A stretch of 19,468 nucleotides of DNA, taken from contig JBOIEQ010000075.1 of assembly GCA_050741255.1 (NCBI GenBank), positions 1 through 19,468 of the forward strand. The letters run 5' to 3'. Position numbers and translations under genes: made by a program. Positions 6,726 through 13,497 of this stretch are shown piece by piece. The notes under the pieces are model-generated. The model was not told where the DNA came from. It did no database searches and worked only from the letters and a program-made list of their open reading frames with translations. The stretch is from CAZXNF01 sp050741255 (GTDB lineage Bacteria; Pseudomonadota; Gammaproteobacteria; Burkholderiales; SG8-41). Numbering within the stretch: position 1 is the stretch's first letter; each line of letters begins with the position of its first letter.

Positions 6726-7907
6726 GTGTCCAGTTCGCCCCAGAAACGCACCCTCAAGACCTGCTGCGCCGTGCATATCCTGCACGATGGGCTCGCGGAC
6801 GTCGGCTACGTGCTGCTGCCCATCCTCGCCCAGGCCTTCAGCCTGTCGCTCGCGCAGGTCGGCCTCATCCGCGCCGCGTGGCGCGCGGCGACGGCGATCT
6901 TCCAGATGCCGGCCGGCATGCTCGCCGAACGTTTCGGCGCGCGCAACCTGCTCGCCTTCGGCACCGCCTGCGCGGGACTGGCCTTCATCGCGCTGGGCCA
7001 GGCGGCGGGCTTCACCGCGATCCTGTTCGCCCTGTTCTGCGCCGGCTTCGGCTCCGCTTTCCAGCATCCGCTGTCCTCCGCGCTGATCTCGCACGCTTAT
7101 CCCGGCGAAGGGCGGCGCATCGCGCTCGGCACCTACAATTTCTTCGGCGACGTCGGCAAGTTCGCGTTCGGCGGCGCGGTCAGCCTGCTGTTCATCGCCG
7201 GCGTGCCCTGGCAGGCGCCCATCACCTTCTACGGCTGCCTCGCGCTAGCCTGCGCGGTCGCGGTGCTGCTCACGGTCGACGGCACGGCCGGGCGCGTACC
7301 GCGCGCCGCCACCACGGAAAAACCCGTTGCCGCCGGCTGGGGCATCCGCAACCGCCAGGGCTTCACCGCGCTGTGCCTGATCGAAGTCGTCGACACCAGC
7401 GTGCGCTCCGGCTTTCTCACCTTCATCGCCTTCCTGATGATCGACAGGAATCTGCCCGCGGGCTGGGCCGCCCTCTCGGTGCCGCTGCTCCTGATCGGCG
7501 GCATGGCCGGCAAGCTCGCGTGCGGCTTTCTCGCCGAGCGCATGGGCGTCGTGCGCACCATCGTCGTCATGGAATTCGCCAACGGCTGCGGCATCCTGCT
7601 GATGCTCGTCCTGCCAGACCTTGCCGCCTTCCTGGTCCTGCCGCTGCTGGGCGTGGTGCTGAACGGCACCTCCACGGTGCTCTACGGCACGATCGGCGAC
7701 CTCGTGAAGCCCGACCGCCTGCCGCGCGTGTTCGGCCTGTTCTATACGATCAATTCGGCGTTCGGGCTCATCGTCCCGCTCGCCTTCGGCCTGATCGGCG
7801 ACGCGTTCGGCGTCACGAGCGTGATCGCGCTGACCGGCGTGCTGCCCTTCGCGGTGCTGCCGCTGTGCCTCCTGCTCCGGCCCGCGCTGCGGACGGCCAG
7901 CGCCTGA
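6726..7907 (+). CDS. MFS transporter
   Basis: A 393-residue major-facilitator protein with about twelve hydrophobic segments in the inner membrane. GTG at 6726 is chosen because sequence upstream in this frame is Arg/Pro-rich and unlike a protein, while from here the chain reads SSSPQKRTLKTCC and then enters the first membrane segment at HILHDGLADVGYVLLPILA. A motif-A-like loop (MLAERFGARN, about residues 65-74) lies between segments 2 and 3. GSAFQHPLSSALISHAY recalls the fosmidomycin-resistance branch of MFS, but export of a drug cannot be concluded. The Shine-Dalgarno match is poor. It is divergent from the dehydrogenase-like gene and convergent with the PrpF-family gene, within an organic-acid-type cluster, so uptake or efflux of that metabolite is plausible. 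Confidence 0.88.
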   Translation: MSSSPQKRTLKTCCAVHILHDGLADVGYVLLPILAQAFSLSLAQVGLIRAAWRAATAIFQMPAGMLAERFGARNLLAFGTACAGLAFIALGQAAGFTAILFALFCAGFGSAFQHPLSSALISHAYPGEGRRIALGTYNFFGDVGKFAFGGAVSLLFIAGVPWQAPITFYGCLALACAVAVLLTVDGTAGRVPRAATTEKPVAAGWGIRNRQGFTALCLIEVVDTSVRSGFLTFIAFLMIDRNLPAGWAALSVPLLLIGGMAGKLACGFLAERMGVVRTIVVMEFANGCGILLMLVLPDLAAFLVLPLLGVVLNGTSTVLYGTIGDLVKPDRLPRVFGLFYTINSAFGLIVPLAFGLIGDAFGVTSVIALTGVLPFAVLPLCLLLRPALRTASA

Positions 7908-7914
7908 ATCGCCC

Positions 7915-7941
7915 GGCCGCGGCCTTCCTCAGGCCGCCGCC
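7915..7941. terminator. GC-rich hairpin between convergent MFS and PrpF-family genes
   Basis: GGCCGCGGCC (7915-7924) faces GGCCGCCGCC (7932-7941), forming a 10-bp stem with one mismatch and a 7-nt loop TTCCTCA. It lies across the 21-nt gap between two convergent stop codons and the last codons of the PrpF-family gene. There is no T tract. It could end transcription in both directions, but GC-rich sequence makes chance pairing likely. Confidence 0.35.
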
Positions 7942-9128
7942 TTGACGCGGCTTTTCGTGTTCTCCACCAGCCCGGGCACGCGCGACGCCCGCACGTAGAC
8001 GTAGCCGTCGAACAGGCGGCGCTGCGTGCGGTAGAACGCGCCCTGCTCCGCGTGCCATTGGCCGTCCTTTTTGAGCACGTCCGCGGCGACGACCAGCACG
8101 CCGGAGGGCATCGCGATGCGGATCGGATCGTCGGCCTTCTGCGGCGGACGCGCCGCCGCATGCACCAGGGAGCCTTCCAGCCTTGCGGCGACGGCCATGC
8201 ACAGGGACACCGTCAGCGGCAACGCGCGGTGCGGCTGGCCGTTCGACAGCATGCGGCCGGTCAGGTCCACATCGCCGCCCGCGATGCGCACGCCCGACAG
8301 GGAATCGGCGTCCTGCGGCGGCGACACGAAGCCGACAAAGGGCACGACCCGCTTCTCCTTCGCTTCTTCGAGGGTGCCGGCGATCCCCATCGCCACCGAA
8401 GCGGCGAGGCGGATCCGTCCGAGCTTCTCCATCAGGGCGGCATTCGCTTCGATGGCATCCGGCAGTTCGTTCCCGGTGATGCCGAGATCGGCCGCGTTGA
8501 GGAAACAGCACGCGTTGGCGGCGTCCACCAGCGACGCGCGGATTTTGCCGACACCCGGCACGTCCAGCGTGTCCACCACGTTGCCGGTCGGCAGCAGCGT
8601 GCCGGTCGTCGCGCCGCCGGGTTCGAGAAATTCGAGCCGCACCGGCGCACCCGTGCCCGACACGCCGGGAATGGCCAGGTCGCCGTCCACCGCGGACAGG
8701 CCGTCGTCGAGCGCGAAACGCGCGCGGATGATTTTTTTCGTGTTCGTGTTGTGCACGCGCACGACAGCTTCCTTGCCGGACGCCTTGAAAATGCCCTCGT
8801 CCACCGCGAAGGGGCCCATCGCGGAAGACATGTTGCCGCAGTTGCCGCTGTAGTCGACCTTGGCGTCCTTCACCTGCACCTGTGCGAAGGTGTAATCGAT
8901 GTCCGCGTCCGGGCGCGACGGCGGCCCGATGATGCACACCTTGGACAGCGACGAGACGCCGCCGCCCATGCCGTCGAGCTGCCGGCCGTAGGGATCTGGG
9001 CTGCCGATCGCGGCGAGGAAGATTTCATCCCACAGCGCGCGGTCGGCGGGCAGGTCGCGCGCCTTGAACACGATGGCGTTGCTGGTGCCGCCGCGCATGA
9101 ACACGGCGGGGAGTCGAAGTTGTTTCAT
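7929..9128 (-). CDS. PrpF family isomerase (4-oxalomesaconate tautomerase / methylaconitate isomerase-like)
   Basis: A 399-residue cytosolic protein of the PrpF (DUF453) family, which has a diaminopimelate-epimerase-like double fold. Diagnostic stretches are FMRGGTSNAIVF (residues 10-21), SLSKVCIIGPP (60-70), NCGNMSSAMGPFAVDEG (96-112) and SGTGAPVRLEF. Family members move a double bond in unsaturated tricarboxylates: methylaconitate in the 2-methylcitrate pathway, or 4-oxalomesaconate in aromatic ring-cleavage pathways. No prpB, prpC or gallate-pathway genes accompany it, so its substrate is open; a tricarboxylate or keto-acid isomerisation is likely. AAGGAG lies just before the ATG. It follows an FMN dehydrogenase gene on the same strand, separated by 117 nt holding a strong hairpin. 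Confidence 0.92.
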   Translation of the reverse strand: MKQLRLPAVFMRGGTSNAIVFKARDLPADRALWDEIFLAAIGSPDPYGRQLDGMGGGVSSLSKVCIIGPPSRPDADIDYTFAQVQVKDAKVDYSGNCGNMSSAMGPFAVDEGIFKASGKEAVVRVHNTNTKKIIRARFALDDGLSAVDGDLAIPGVSGTGAPVRLEFLEPGGATTGTLLPTGNVVDTLDVPGVGKIRASLVDAANACCFLNAADLGITGNELPDAIEANAALMEKLGRIRLAASVAMGIAGTLEEAKEKRVVPFVGFVSPPQDADSLSGVRIAGGDVDLTGRMLSNGQPHRALPLTVSLCMAVAARLEGSLVHAAARPPQKADDPIRIAMPSGVLVVAADVLKKDGQWHAEQGAFYRTQRRLFDGYVYVRASRVPGLVENTKSRVKAAA

Positions 9129-9154
9129 GGCCTACTCCTTATATAAAAAAATTG

Positions 9155-9225
9155 GCCGCAGATAAACACGGATACTTCACAGACTTTCTGATTTTTATCT
9201 GCGTGTATCTGCGTTTATCTGCGGC
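9155..9225. repeat. Hairpin-forming intergenic repeat with 10-nt periodicity
   Basis: The left arm GCCGCAGATAAACACGGATA (9155-9174) and the reverse complement of the right arm (9206-9225), GCCGCAGATAAACGCAGATA, match at 18 of 20 positions; the loop is 31 nt. The right side also holds three copies of TATCTGCG at exact 10-nt steps (9196, 9206, 9216). It lies between the FMN dehydrogenase and the PrpF-family gene, both leftward. It could act as a transcription attenuator or RNA-stability element, or be a dispersed element. I recall similar GCAGAT/AAACAC strings from intergenic DNA of unrelated bacteria. Confidence 0.7.
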
Positions 9226-9245
9226 AGGAGGAATTGAAGTTGAAT

Positions 9246-10460
9246 TCACATCGCCCGCATCTGCGGTACACCCGCTTCCGGTTTGAGCGCCGCGGTGAAG
9301 TTCAGTTCCGGGCAGAACAGCAGATCGGGGTTGAGTTCCGCGACGGCGTTGCAGCCCAGCAGCGCCATCACCCGGTCGATTTCCTTCTTCAGCAGCATGA
9401 TCGCATGCGCGGCGCCCGCCTCGCCACCGGCCGCCGCGCCGTAGAGCGTCGCCCGCCCGGTGAAACACATGTCGGCCCCCAGCGCCAGCGCCTTCACGAT
9501 GTCGGCGCCCCGGCGGAAACCGCCATCCGCGATGATCGCGAGCCGGTCGCCGACCGCCGCGCGAACCGACGGAAGTGCCTCGAGCGGCGACACCGCGCCG
9601 TCGAGCTGCCGCCCGCCGTGATTGCTGACGAAAATGCCGTCCGCGCCGCACTCGAGCGCCATCAATGCGTCTTCCGGCGTCAGCACGCCCTTCACCAGCA
9701 GCTTGCGCGGCCAGATCGAGCGGATCCAGCGCAGGTCGCTCCAGTCGAGCGCTTCGCGCCGCGCGCGGAACTCGCCGATCGGCTTGGCAATGATCTTGCC
9801 GCCCTGGTGGGTATCGAGGTTCTGGAAACGCGGTACCCCGGAATCGAGCACGGTGCGGCAGAACACACCGAACAGCCAGCGCGGGTGCAGCAGGCCGTCC
9901 CACAGTGTGCGCGGGGTCATGTGGAACGGGATGCTGAAGCCGTTGCGCGCGTTCTGTTCGCGGTTGGCCTGCACGCCCACATCGGTCGTGACCACCAGCG
10001 CCTCGTAGCCGGCGTCGCGCGCGCGCTCGATCAGCGCCTGCGCCGGCGGATGGTCCTTCGACATGTAGAGCTGGAACCACTGCGTGCCGCCGCCCTCCCG
10101 CATCACGCGCTCCATCGTCGTCAGCGAGGCGGTGGACAGCACGAAGGGCACGCCGGCCGTGGCCGCCACGCGGGCGAGCTTCACATCCGCGTCAAAAGCG
10201 TACAGCCCCGCCATGCCGGTGGGCGCCAGGCCGAAGGGCGCCGCGTGGGTCTTGCCGAACAGGGCCACCGCCGAAGACCGCGCGGACACATCGACCAGGG
10301 TCCGCGGACGGAAGCGGATCTGGCCGAACACGTCCCGGTTGCGCGCGAGCGTCAGGTCGTCCTCGGCCCCGCCTTCCAGGAAATCGCCGGCGATCTTCGG
10401 CAGCCGGCTGACGGCCATTTGCCGCAGATCCTCGATATTCAGGGCGTCGTCGTAGCGCAT
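9246..10460 (-). CDS. FMN-dependent alpha-hydroxy-acid dehydrogenase (LldD/glycolate oxidase family)
   Basis: A 404-residue TIM-barrel flavoenzyme. By family alignment it oxidises an L-2-hydroxy acid to the 2-oxo acid. Key residues are visible: Tyr132 in WFQLYMSKD, Asp160 in VVTTD, FMN-binding Lys257 in LLVKGVLTPEDA, the catalytic base His281 and Arg284 in SNHGGRQLDG, and the phosphate-binding ADGGFRRGADIVKALALGAD (311-330). Phe27 in DFLEGGAED occupies the place of the substrate-contacting Tyr of spinach glycolate oxidase. The enzyme may pass electrons to the respiratory chain or oxygen. Possible substrates are lactate-, mandelate- or malate-like acids; the neighbouring isomerase and Bug receptors argue for a polycarboxylate. 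No strong ribosome site precedes the ATG. Confidence 0.93.
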   Translation of the reverse strand: MRYDDALNIEDLRQMAVSRLPKIAGDFLEGGAEDDLTLARNRDVFGQIRFRPRTLVDVSARSSAVALFGKTHAAPFGLAPTGMAGLYAFDADVKLARVAATAGVPFVLSTASLTTMERVMREGGGTQWFQLYMSKDHPPAQALIERARDAGYEALVVTTDVGVQANREQNARNGFSIPFHMTPRTLWDGLLHPRWLFGVFCRTVLDSGVPRFQNLDTHQGGKIIAKPIGEFRARREALDWSDLRWIRSIWPRKLLVKGVLTPEDALMALECGADGIFVSNHGGRQLDGAVSPLEALPSVRAAVGDRLAIIADGGFRRGADIVKALALGADMCFTGRATLYGAAAGGEAGAAHAIMLLKKEIDRVMALLGCNAVAELNPDLLFCPELNFTAALKPEAGVPQMRAM

Positions 10461-10506
10461 GCGGCCGGGAGTGGTACGCGGAGTTTTTTCGGGAGGGGGA
10501 ATGCGT

Positions 10507-10512
10507 TATTCT
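10507..10512 (+). promoter_or_regulatory. Candidate -10 box for the aldolase-Bug-MFS operon
   Basis: TATTCT lies in the 135-nt gap between the divergent FMN dehydrogenase and aldolase-fold genes. A T-rich stretch (10484-10489, TTTTTT) sits 17 nt upstream in the -35 position, but it resembles TTGACA poorly. It would give a leader of about 75-80 nt. Confidence 0.3.
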
Positions 10513-10595
10513 ACGGGCTTGCCGACGCCCATTCGCGCCGTGCGATTCGCCCCCGACGATTTGCCCATCCCGCCGACCACCGCTCCGGAGCCCGC

Positions 10596-11411
10596 ATGAA
10601 ACCGTCCAGCCGCAAAGCCACCGTCACCAAGATCCGCAACACGCCCGCCGCCCCGCGCGGCATGTCCGACGGCGAATGGCAGGCCCGCGTCGATCTCGCC
10701 GCCGCCTACCGCCTGACCGCGCTCATGGGCTGGACCGACATGCTCGGCACGCATATTTCGGTGCGCGTACCCGGCACGGAAGACGAGTTCCTCATCAATC
10801 CCTACGGCATGCTGTTCGAGGAAATCACCGCTTCCTCGCTCCTCAAGATCGACGTGGACGGCAACAAGCTGTCGGAATCGCCGTACAACGCCAACAAGGC
10901 CGGCTTCACGATCCACAGCGCGATCCACATGGGCGCGCCGAAAGCGCACGCGGTCATGCACCTGCACACGGCCTACGGCGTCGGTGTCTCGACCCAGCAC
11001 GACGGCCTGCTGCCCGCCACCCAGATGGCGCTGACCGCGATGAACCTCGTGCGCTACCACGACTACGAAGGCGTGGCCTTCGACCATACCGAGCGCGAGC
11101 GCCTGGTGGCGAGCCTCGGCGACGGCGGCATGCTGATCCTGCGCAACCACGGCACGCTGACCGTCGGCGCGACGATCGCCGAAATGTTCGCCCGCATGTA
11201 CCGGCTGGAACGTGCCTGCAAATTCCAGATCACGGCGCAGACCGGCGGCGGCGAACTGCGCCGCATCCCGCAGGAAGTGGTGGATCACGCCATCCAGCAG
11301 GGCCGCGAGATCTACACCAAGGACAGCGCGGGCCAGGCCGCCGGCGGCGAACTCCTGTGGACGGCGCTCAAGCGCAAGCTGGAACGGGAAGATCCCGACT
11401 ACGCGATCTGA
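10596..11411 (+). CDS. Class II aldolase/adducin family protein
   Basis: A 271-residue protein of the zinc-dependent class II aldolase/adducin fold. ATG at 10596 has GGAG at 10587-10590, 5 nt away. The metal ligands are His122 and His124 (MHLHT) and His185 (RNHGTL). The conserved THISVRVPG and FLINPYGMLFEEITASSL stretches shape the N-terminal half. Compared with fuculose-phosphate aldolase, the position of the catalytic Glu (Glu73 there) appears to be Gly103 (KAGFTIHSAIH), as in adducin-like members, so classical aldol cleavage of a sugar phosphate is doubtful. It may act as a lyase, decarboxylase or isomerase on a small acid. It is the first gene of a rightward group with two Bug receptors and an MFS transporter. 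Confidence 0.92.
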   Translation: MKPSSRKATVTKIRNTPAAPRGMSDGEWQARVDLAAAYRLTALMGWTDMLGTHISVRVPGTEDEFLINPYGMLFEEITASSLLKIDVDGNKLSESPYNANKAGFTIHSAIHMGAPKAHAVMHLHTAYGVGVSTQHDGLLPATQMALTAMNLVRYHDYEGVAFDHTERERLVASLGDGGMLILRNHGTLTVGATIAEMFARMYRLERACKFQITAQTGGGELRRIPQEVVDHAIQQGREIYTKDSAGQAAGGELLWTALKRKLEREDPDYAI

Positions 11412-11424
11412 TCCGCCTCACCGG

Positions 11425-11448
11425 GCGCGCCGGCCACGACCGGCGCGC
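11425..11448 (+). terminator. Perfect 9-bp GC hairpin between aldolase-fold gene and first Bug gene
   Basis: GCGCGCCGG (11425-11433) and CCGGCGCGC (11440-11448) pair perfectly around a 6-nt loop in the 76-nt gap. No T tract follows, so partial termination or protection of an upstream mRNA end is more likely than full termination. Such intercistronic hairpins often set unequal expression of a binding protein within an operon. Confidence 0.4.
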
Positions 11449-11487
11449 AATCCGGACTTCCAAAAACAGCAGGACCGAGGAGACCTC

Positions 11488-12480
11488 ATGCCATCCCCCC
11501 GCCTCAGACTCGGCACCGGATTCGCCCTTGCAGCCGCGGTGCTGCTGCCCGTCGCCGGCTACGCCGCCGACAAGGGCGCCGGCAGTTTCCCCGACCGCCC
11601 GATCCGGCTCATCGTCCCGTTTCCGCCCGGCGGCGGCACCGATCTCGTCTCGCGCGCGATCCAGCCCGAAATGTCCGCCGCGCTCGGCCAGCAGGTGGTA
11701 CTCGACAACCGCGGCGGCGCGCAGGGACTGCTCGGCACCGGCATCGCGGCCAACGCGGTGCCGGACGGCTACACGCTGGTGATGGCCGAAATCGGCGCGA
11801 TGGCCGTGGCGCCCGCGCTGACCGACAAGCTGCAGTTCGACCCGATCAAGGATTTCGCGCCGATCACGCAACTGATCGCCCAGCCGTACTTCGTGTCGCT
11901 CAATCCGAGCATCCAGGCCAAGACGCTGGCCGAGTTCATCACCATCGCCAAGGCCAAGGCCGGCGCGCTCAACTTCGGTTCCGGCAACGCCACCGCGCAC
12001 GTGGCGCAGGAGGTGTTCTTCCAGACGGCGGGCCTCAGGCTGCAGCACATCCCCTACCGCGGCTCGGGCCCGGCGATGACGGCGCTGCTCGGCAATGAAG
12101 TGCAGGTGCTGTTCTCCGGCCCCGCGGCGGCCATCCCGCAGATCAGGGCCGGCAAGATCCGCGCGCTGGCCGTCACCACGATCAAGCGCTCGCCCGAAAT
12201 GCCCGAGGTGCCCACGATCGCCGAGCAGGGCTTCAAGGGCTTCGAGATCAGCGGCTGGTACGGCCTCGCCGCGCCCGCCCGCACGCCGCGGCCGGTCATC
12301 ATGAAGCTGAACGAAGTCGTGGTGAAGATCCTCACCTCGGGCCAGGCCGCGAAATTCCTCCGCGACCGCGGCTACGAGCCGACCCCGACGACGCCGGAGG
12401 AATTCGGCAAGTACATGCAGGCGGAGATCCTGCGCTGGTCGAAAGCGGTGAAGCAGTACAACGTGAAGTCCTTCGACTGA
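11488..12480 (+). CDS. Bug/TctC family periplasmic solute receptor
   Basis: A 330-residue tripartite tricarboxylate transporter-type receptor. The signal peptide spans about residues 1-26 (cleavage at GYA-A). The mature chain shows Bug signatures: RPIRLIVPFPPGGGTDLVSR, VLDNRGGAQGLLG, NAVPDGYTLVMAE, HIPYRGSGPAMTALLG, and KIRALAVTT. The two-lobed fold binds small carboxylates or similar solutes in the periplasm, with the PFPPGGGTD loop contributing to the ligand carboxylate site. A strong GAGGAG lies before the ATG. It is followed after 5 nt by a second Bug gene. No TctA/TctB membrane genes are present, so transport partners must be elsewhere, or the receptor acts in sensing. Ligand unknown. 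Confidence 0.95.
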   Translation: MPSPRLRLGTGFALAAAVLLPVAGYAADKGAGSFPDRPIRLIVPFPPGGGTDLVSRAIQPEMSAALGQQVVLDNRGGAQGLLGTGIAANAVPDGYTLVMAEIGAMAVAPALTDKLQFDPIKDFAPITQLIAQPYFVSLNPSIQAKTLAEFITIAKAKAGALNFGSGNATAHVAQEVFFQTAGLRLQHIPYRGSGPAMTALLGNEVQVLFSGPAAAIPQIRAGKIRALAVTTIKRSPEMPEVPTIAEQGFKGFEISGWYGLAAPARTPRPVIMKLNEVVVKILTSGQAAKFLRDRGYEPTPTTPEEFGKYMQAEILRWSKAVKQYNVKSFD

Positions 12481-12485
12481 GCGGC

Positions 12486-13457
12486 ATGCGCTGGCGCTGC
12501 ACCCTTCTCCTCATTGCCGCGTTCAGCGTCACCGCCTCCGCACAAACACCCGCGCCCGCCTTCCCCGCGAAAGCGATCCGCTTCGTGGTGCCCTTCCCGG
12601 CGGGCGGGCCGCTCGACATCTCCGCCCGCGCGATCGGCCAGAAGCTGACCGAGGCCTGGGGCCAGCCCGTCGTCATCGACAACCGTCCCGGCGCGGGCGG
12701 CAACATCGGCGCCGAAATCGTCGCCAAGGGCATACCCGACGGCTACACCATCCTGATGGGCGCGGTCAGCACCCACGCGATCAACCCCTGGCTCTTCGCG
12801 AAGATGCCCTACGACCCGATCCGGGACTTCGTGCCGGTGAGCCTCGTCACGCAGGTACCGAACGTGCTGGTCGTGCATCCGTCCGTGCCGGCGAAGACCG
12901 TGAAGGACCTCGTCGCGCTCGCCAAAGCCAAACCCGGGCAACTCAACTACGCCTCGGGCAGCACCGGCAGCGCCGGGCATCTCGCCGGCGAACTCTTCAA
13001 CGTCATGGGCGGCGTGAAGACGGTGCACATCCCCTACAAGGGCGCGCCCGCCGCCGTGGTCGACCTGATAGCCGGACAGGTCTCGTTCATGTTCGACAAC
13101 CTGGCCTCCGCGCTGCCCAACATCAAGGCCGGGCGCGTGCGCGCGCTGGCCGTGACTACGCTCACGCGCTCGCCCCTGCTGCCCGCGCTGCCGACCATGA
13201 GCGAGGCGGGCCTCAAGGGCTTCGATGTCTCCACCTGGTTCGGGGTCTTCGCGCCCGGCGGCACACCGCCGGCGATCGCCGACCGGCTGAATGCCGGCAT
13301 TGTCACCGCGCTCAAGGCGCCGGACCTGCGCGAACGCCTCGCGGCCATGGGCGCCGAACCCAAACCCGACACGCCGGAGCAGTTCGCGGCGTTCGTGAAA
13401 GCCGAACTCGCCAAATACGAAAAGGTCGTCAAGGCCTCGGGGGCGCGCGTTGACTGA
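12486..13457 (+). CDS. Bug/TctC family periplasmic solute receptor (second of a tandem pair)
   Basis: A 323-residue receptor with a signal peptide at about 1-19 (ASA-Q). Bug motifs are KAIRFVVPFPAGGPLDISAR, VIDNRPGAGGNIGAE, GIPDGYTILMG, HIPYKGAPAAVVDLIAG, FMFDNLASALPNIKAG, and RVRALAVTT. Its ligand loop (PFPAGGPLD) differs from the preceding receptor (PFPPGGGTD), and it carries a normal Bug middle motif (YASGSTGSAGHLAGELF) where the first has FGSGNATAHVAQEVFF. The pair therefore probably does not bind one ligand in the same way. It starts 5 nt after the previous stop with a weak ribosome site, so translational coupling is likely. Confidence 0.95.
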   Translation: MRWRCTLLLIAAFSVTASAQTPAPAFPAKAIRFVVPFPAGGPLDISARAIGQKLTEAWGQPVVIDNRPGAGGNIGAEIVAKGIPDGYTILMGAVSTHAINPWLFAKMPYDPIRDFVPVSLVTQVPNVLVVHPSVPAKTVKDLVALAKAKPGQLNYASGSTGSAGHLAGELFNVMGGVKTVHIPYKGAPAAVVDLIAGQVSFMFDNLASALPNIKAGRVRALAVTTLTRSPLLPALPTMSEAGLKGFDVSTWFGVFAPGGTPPAIADRLNAGIVTALKAPDLRERLAAMGAEPKPDTPEQFAAFVKAELAKYEKVVKASGARVD

Positions 13458-13497
13458 GGAGACAACACCGCTGATGCCGCCGGAACACTGACACCCG

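Noticed and set aside
9196..9223. CRISPR-like or iteron-like repeat
   Set aside because: Only three 8-nt copies in direct succession with 2-nt spacers; no spacer-length units, Cas genes, replication gene or DnaA boxes nearby.
9234..10595. Long plus-strand frame upstream of and joined to the aldolase-fold gene
   Set aside because: The Arg/His/Gln-rich part mirrors the FMN dehydrogenase on the other strand. The true start is at 10596 with a good ribosome site.
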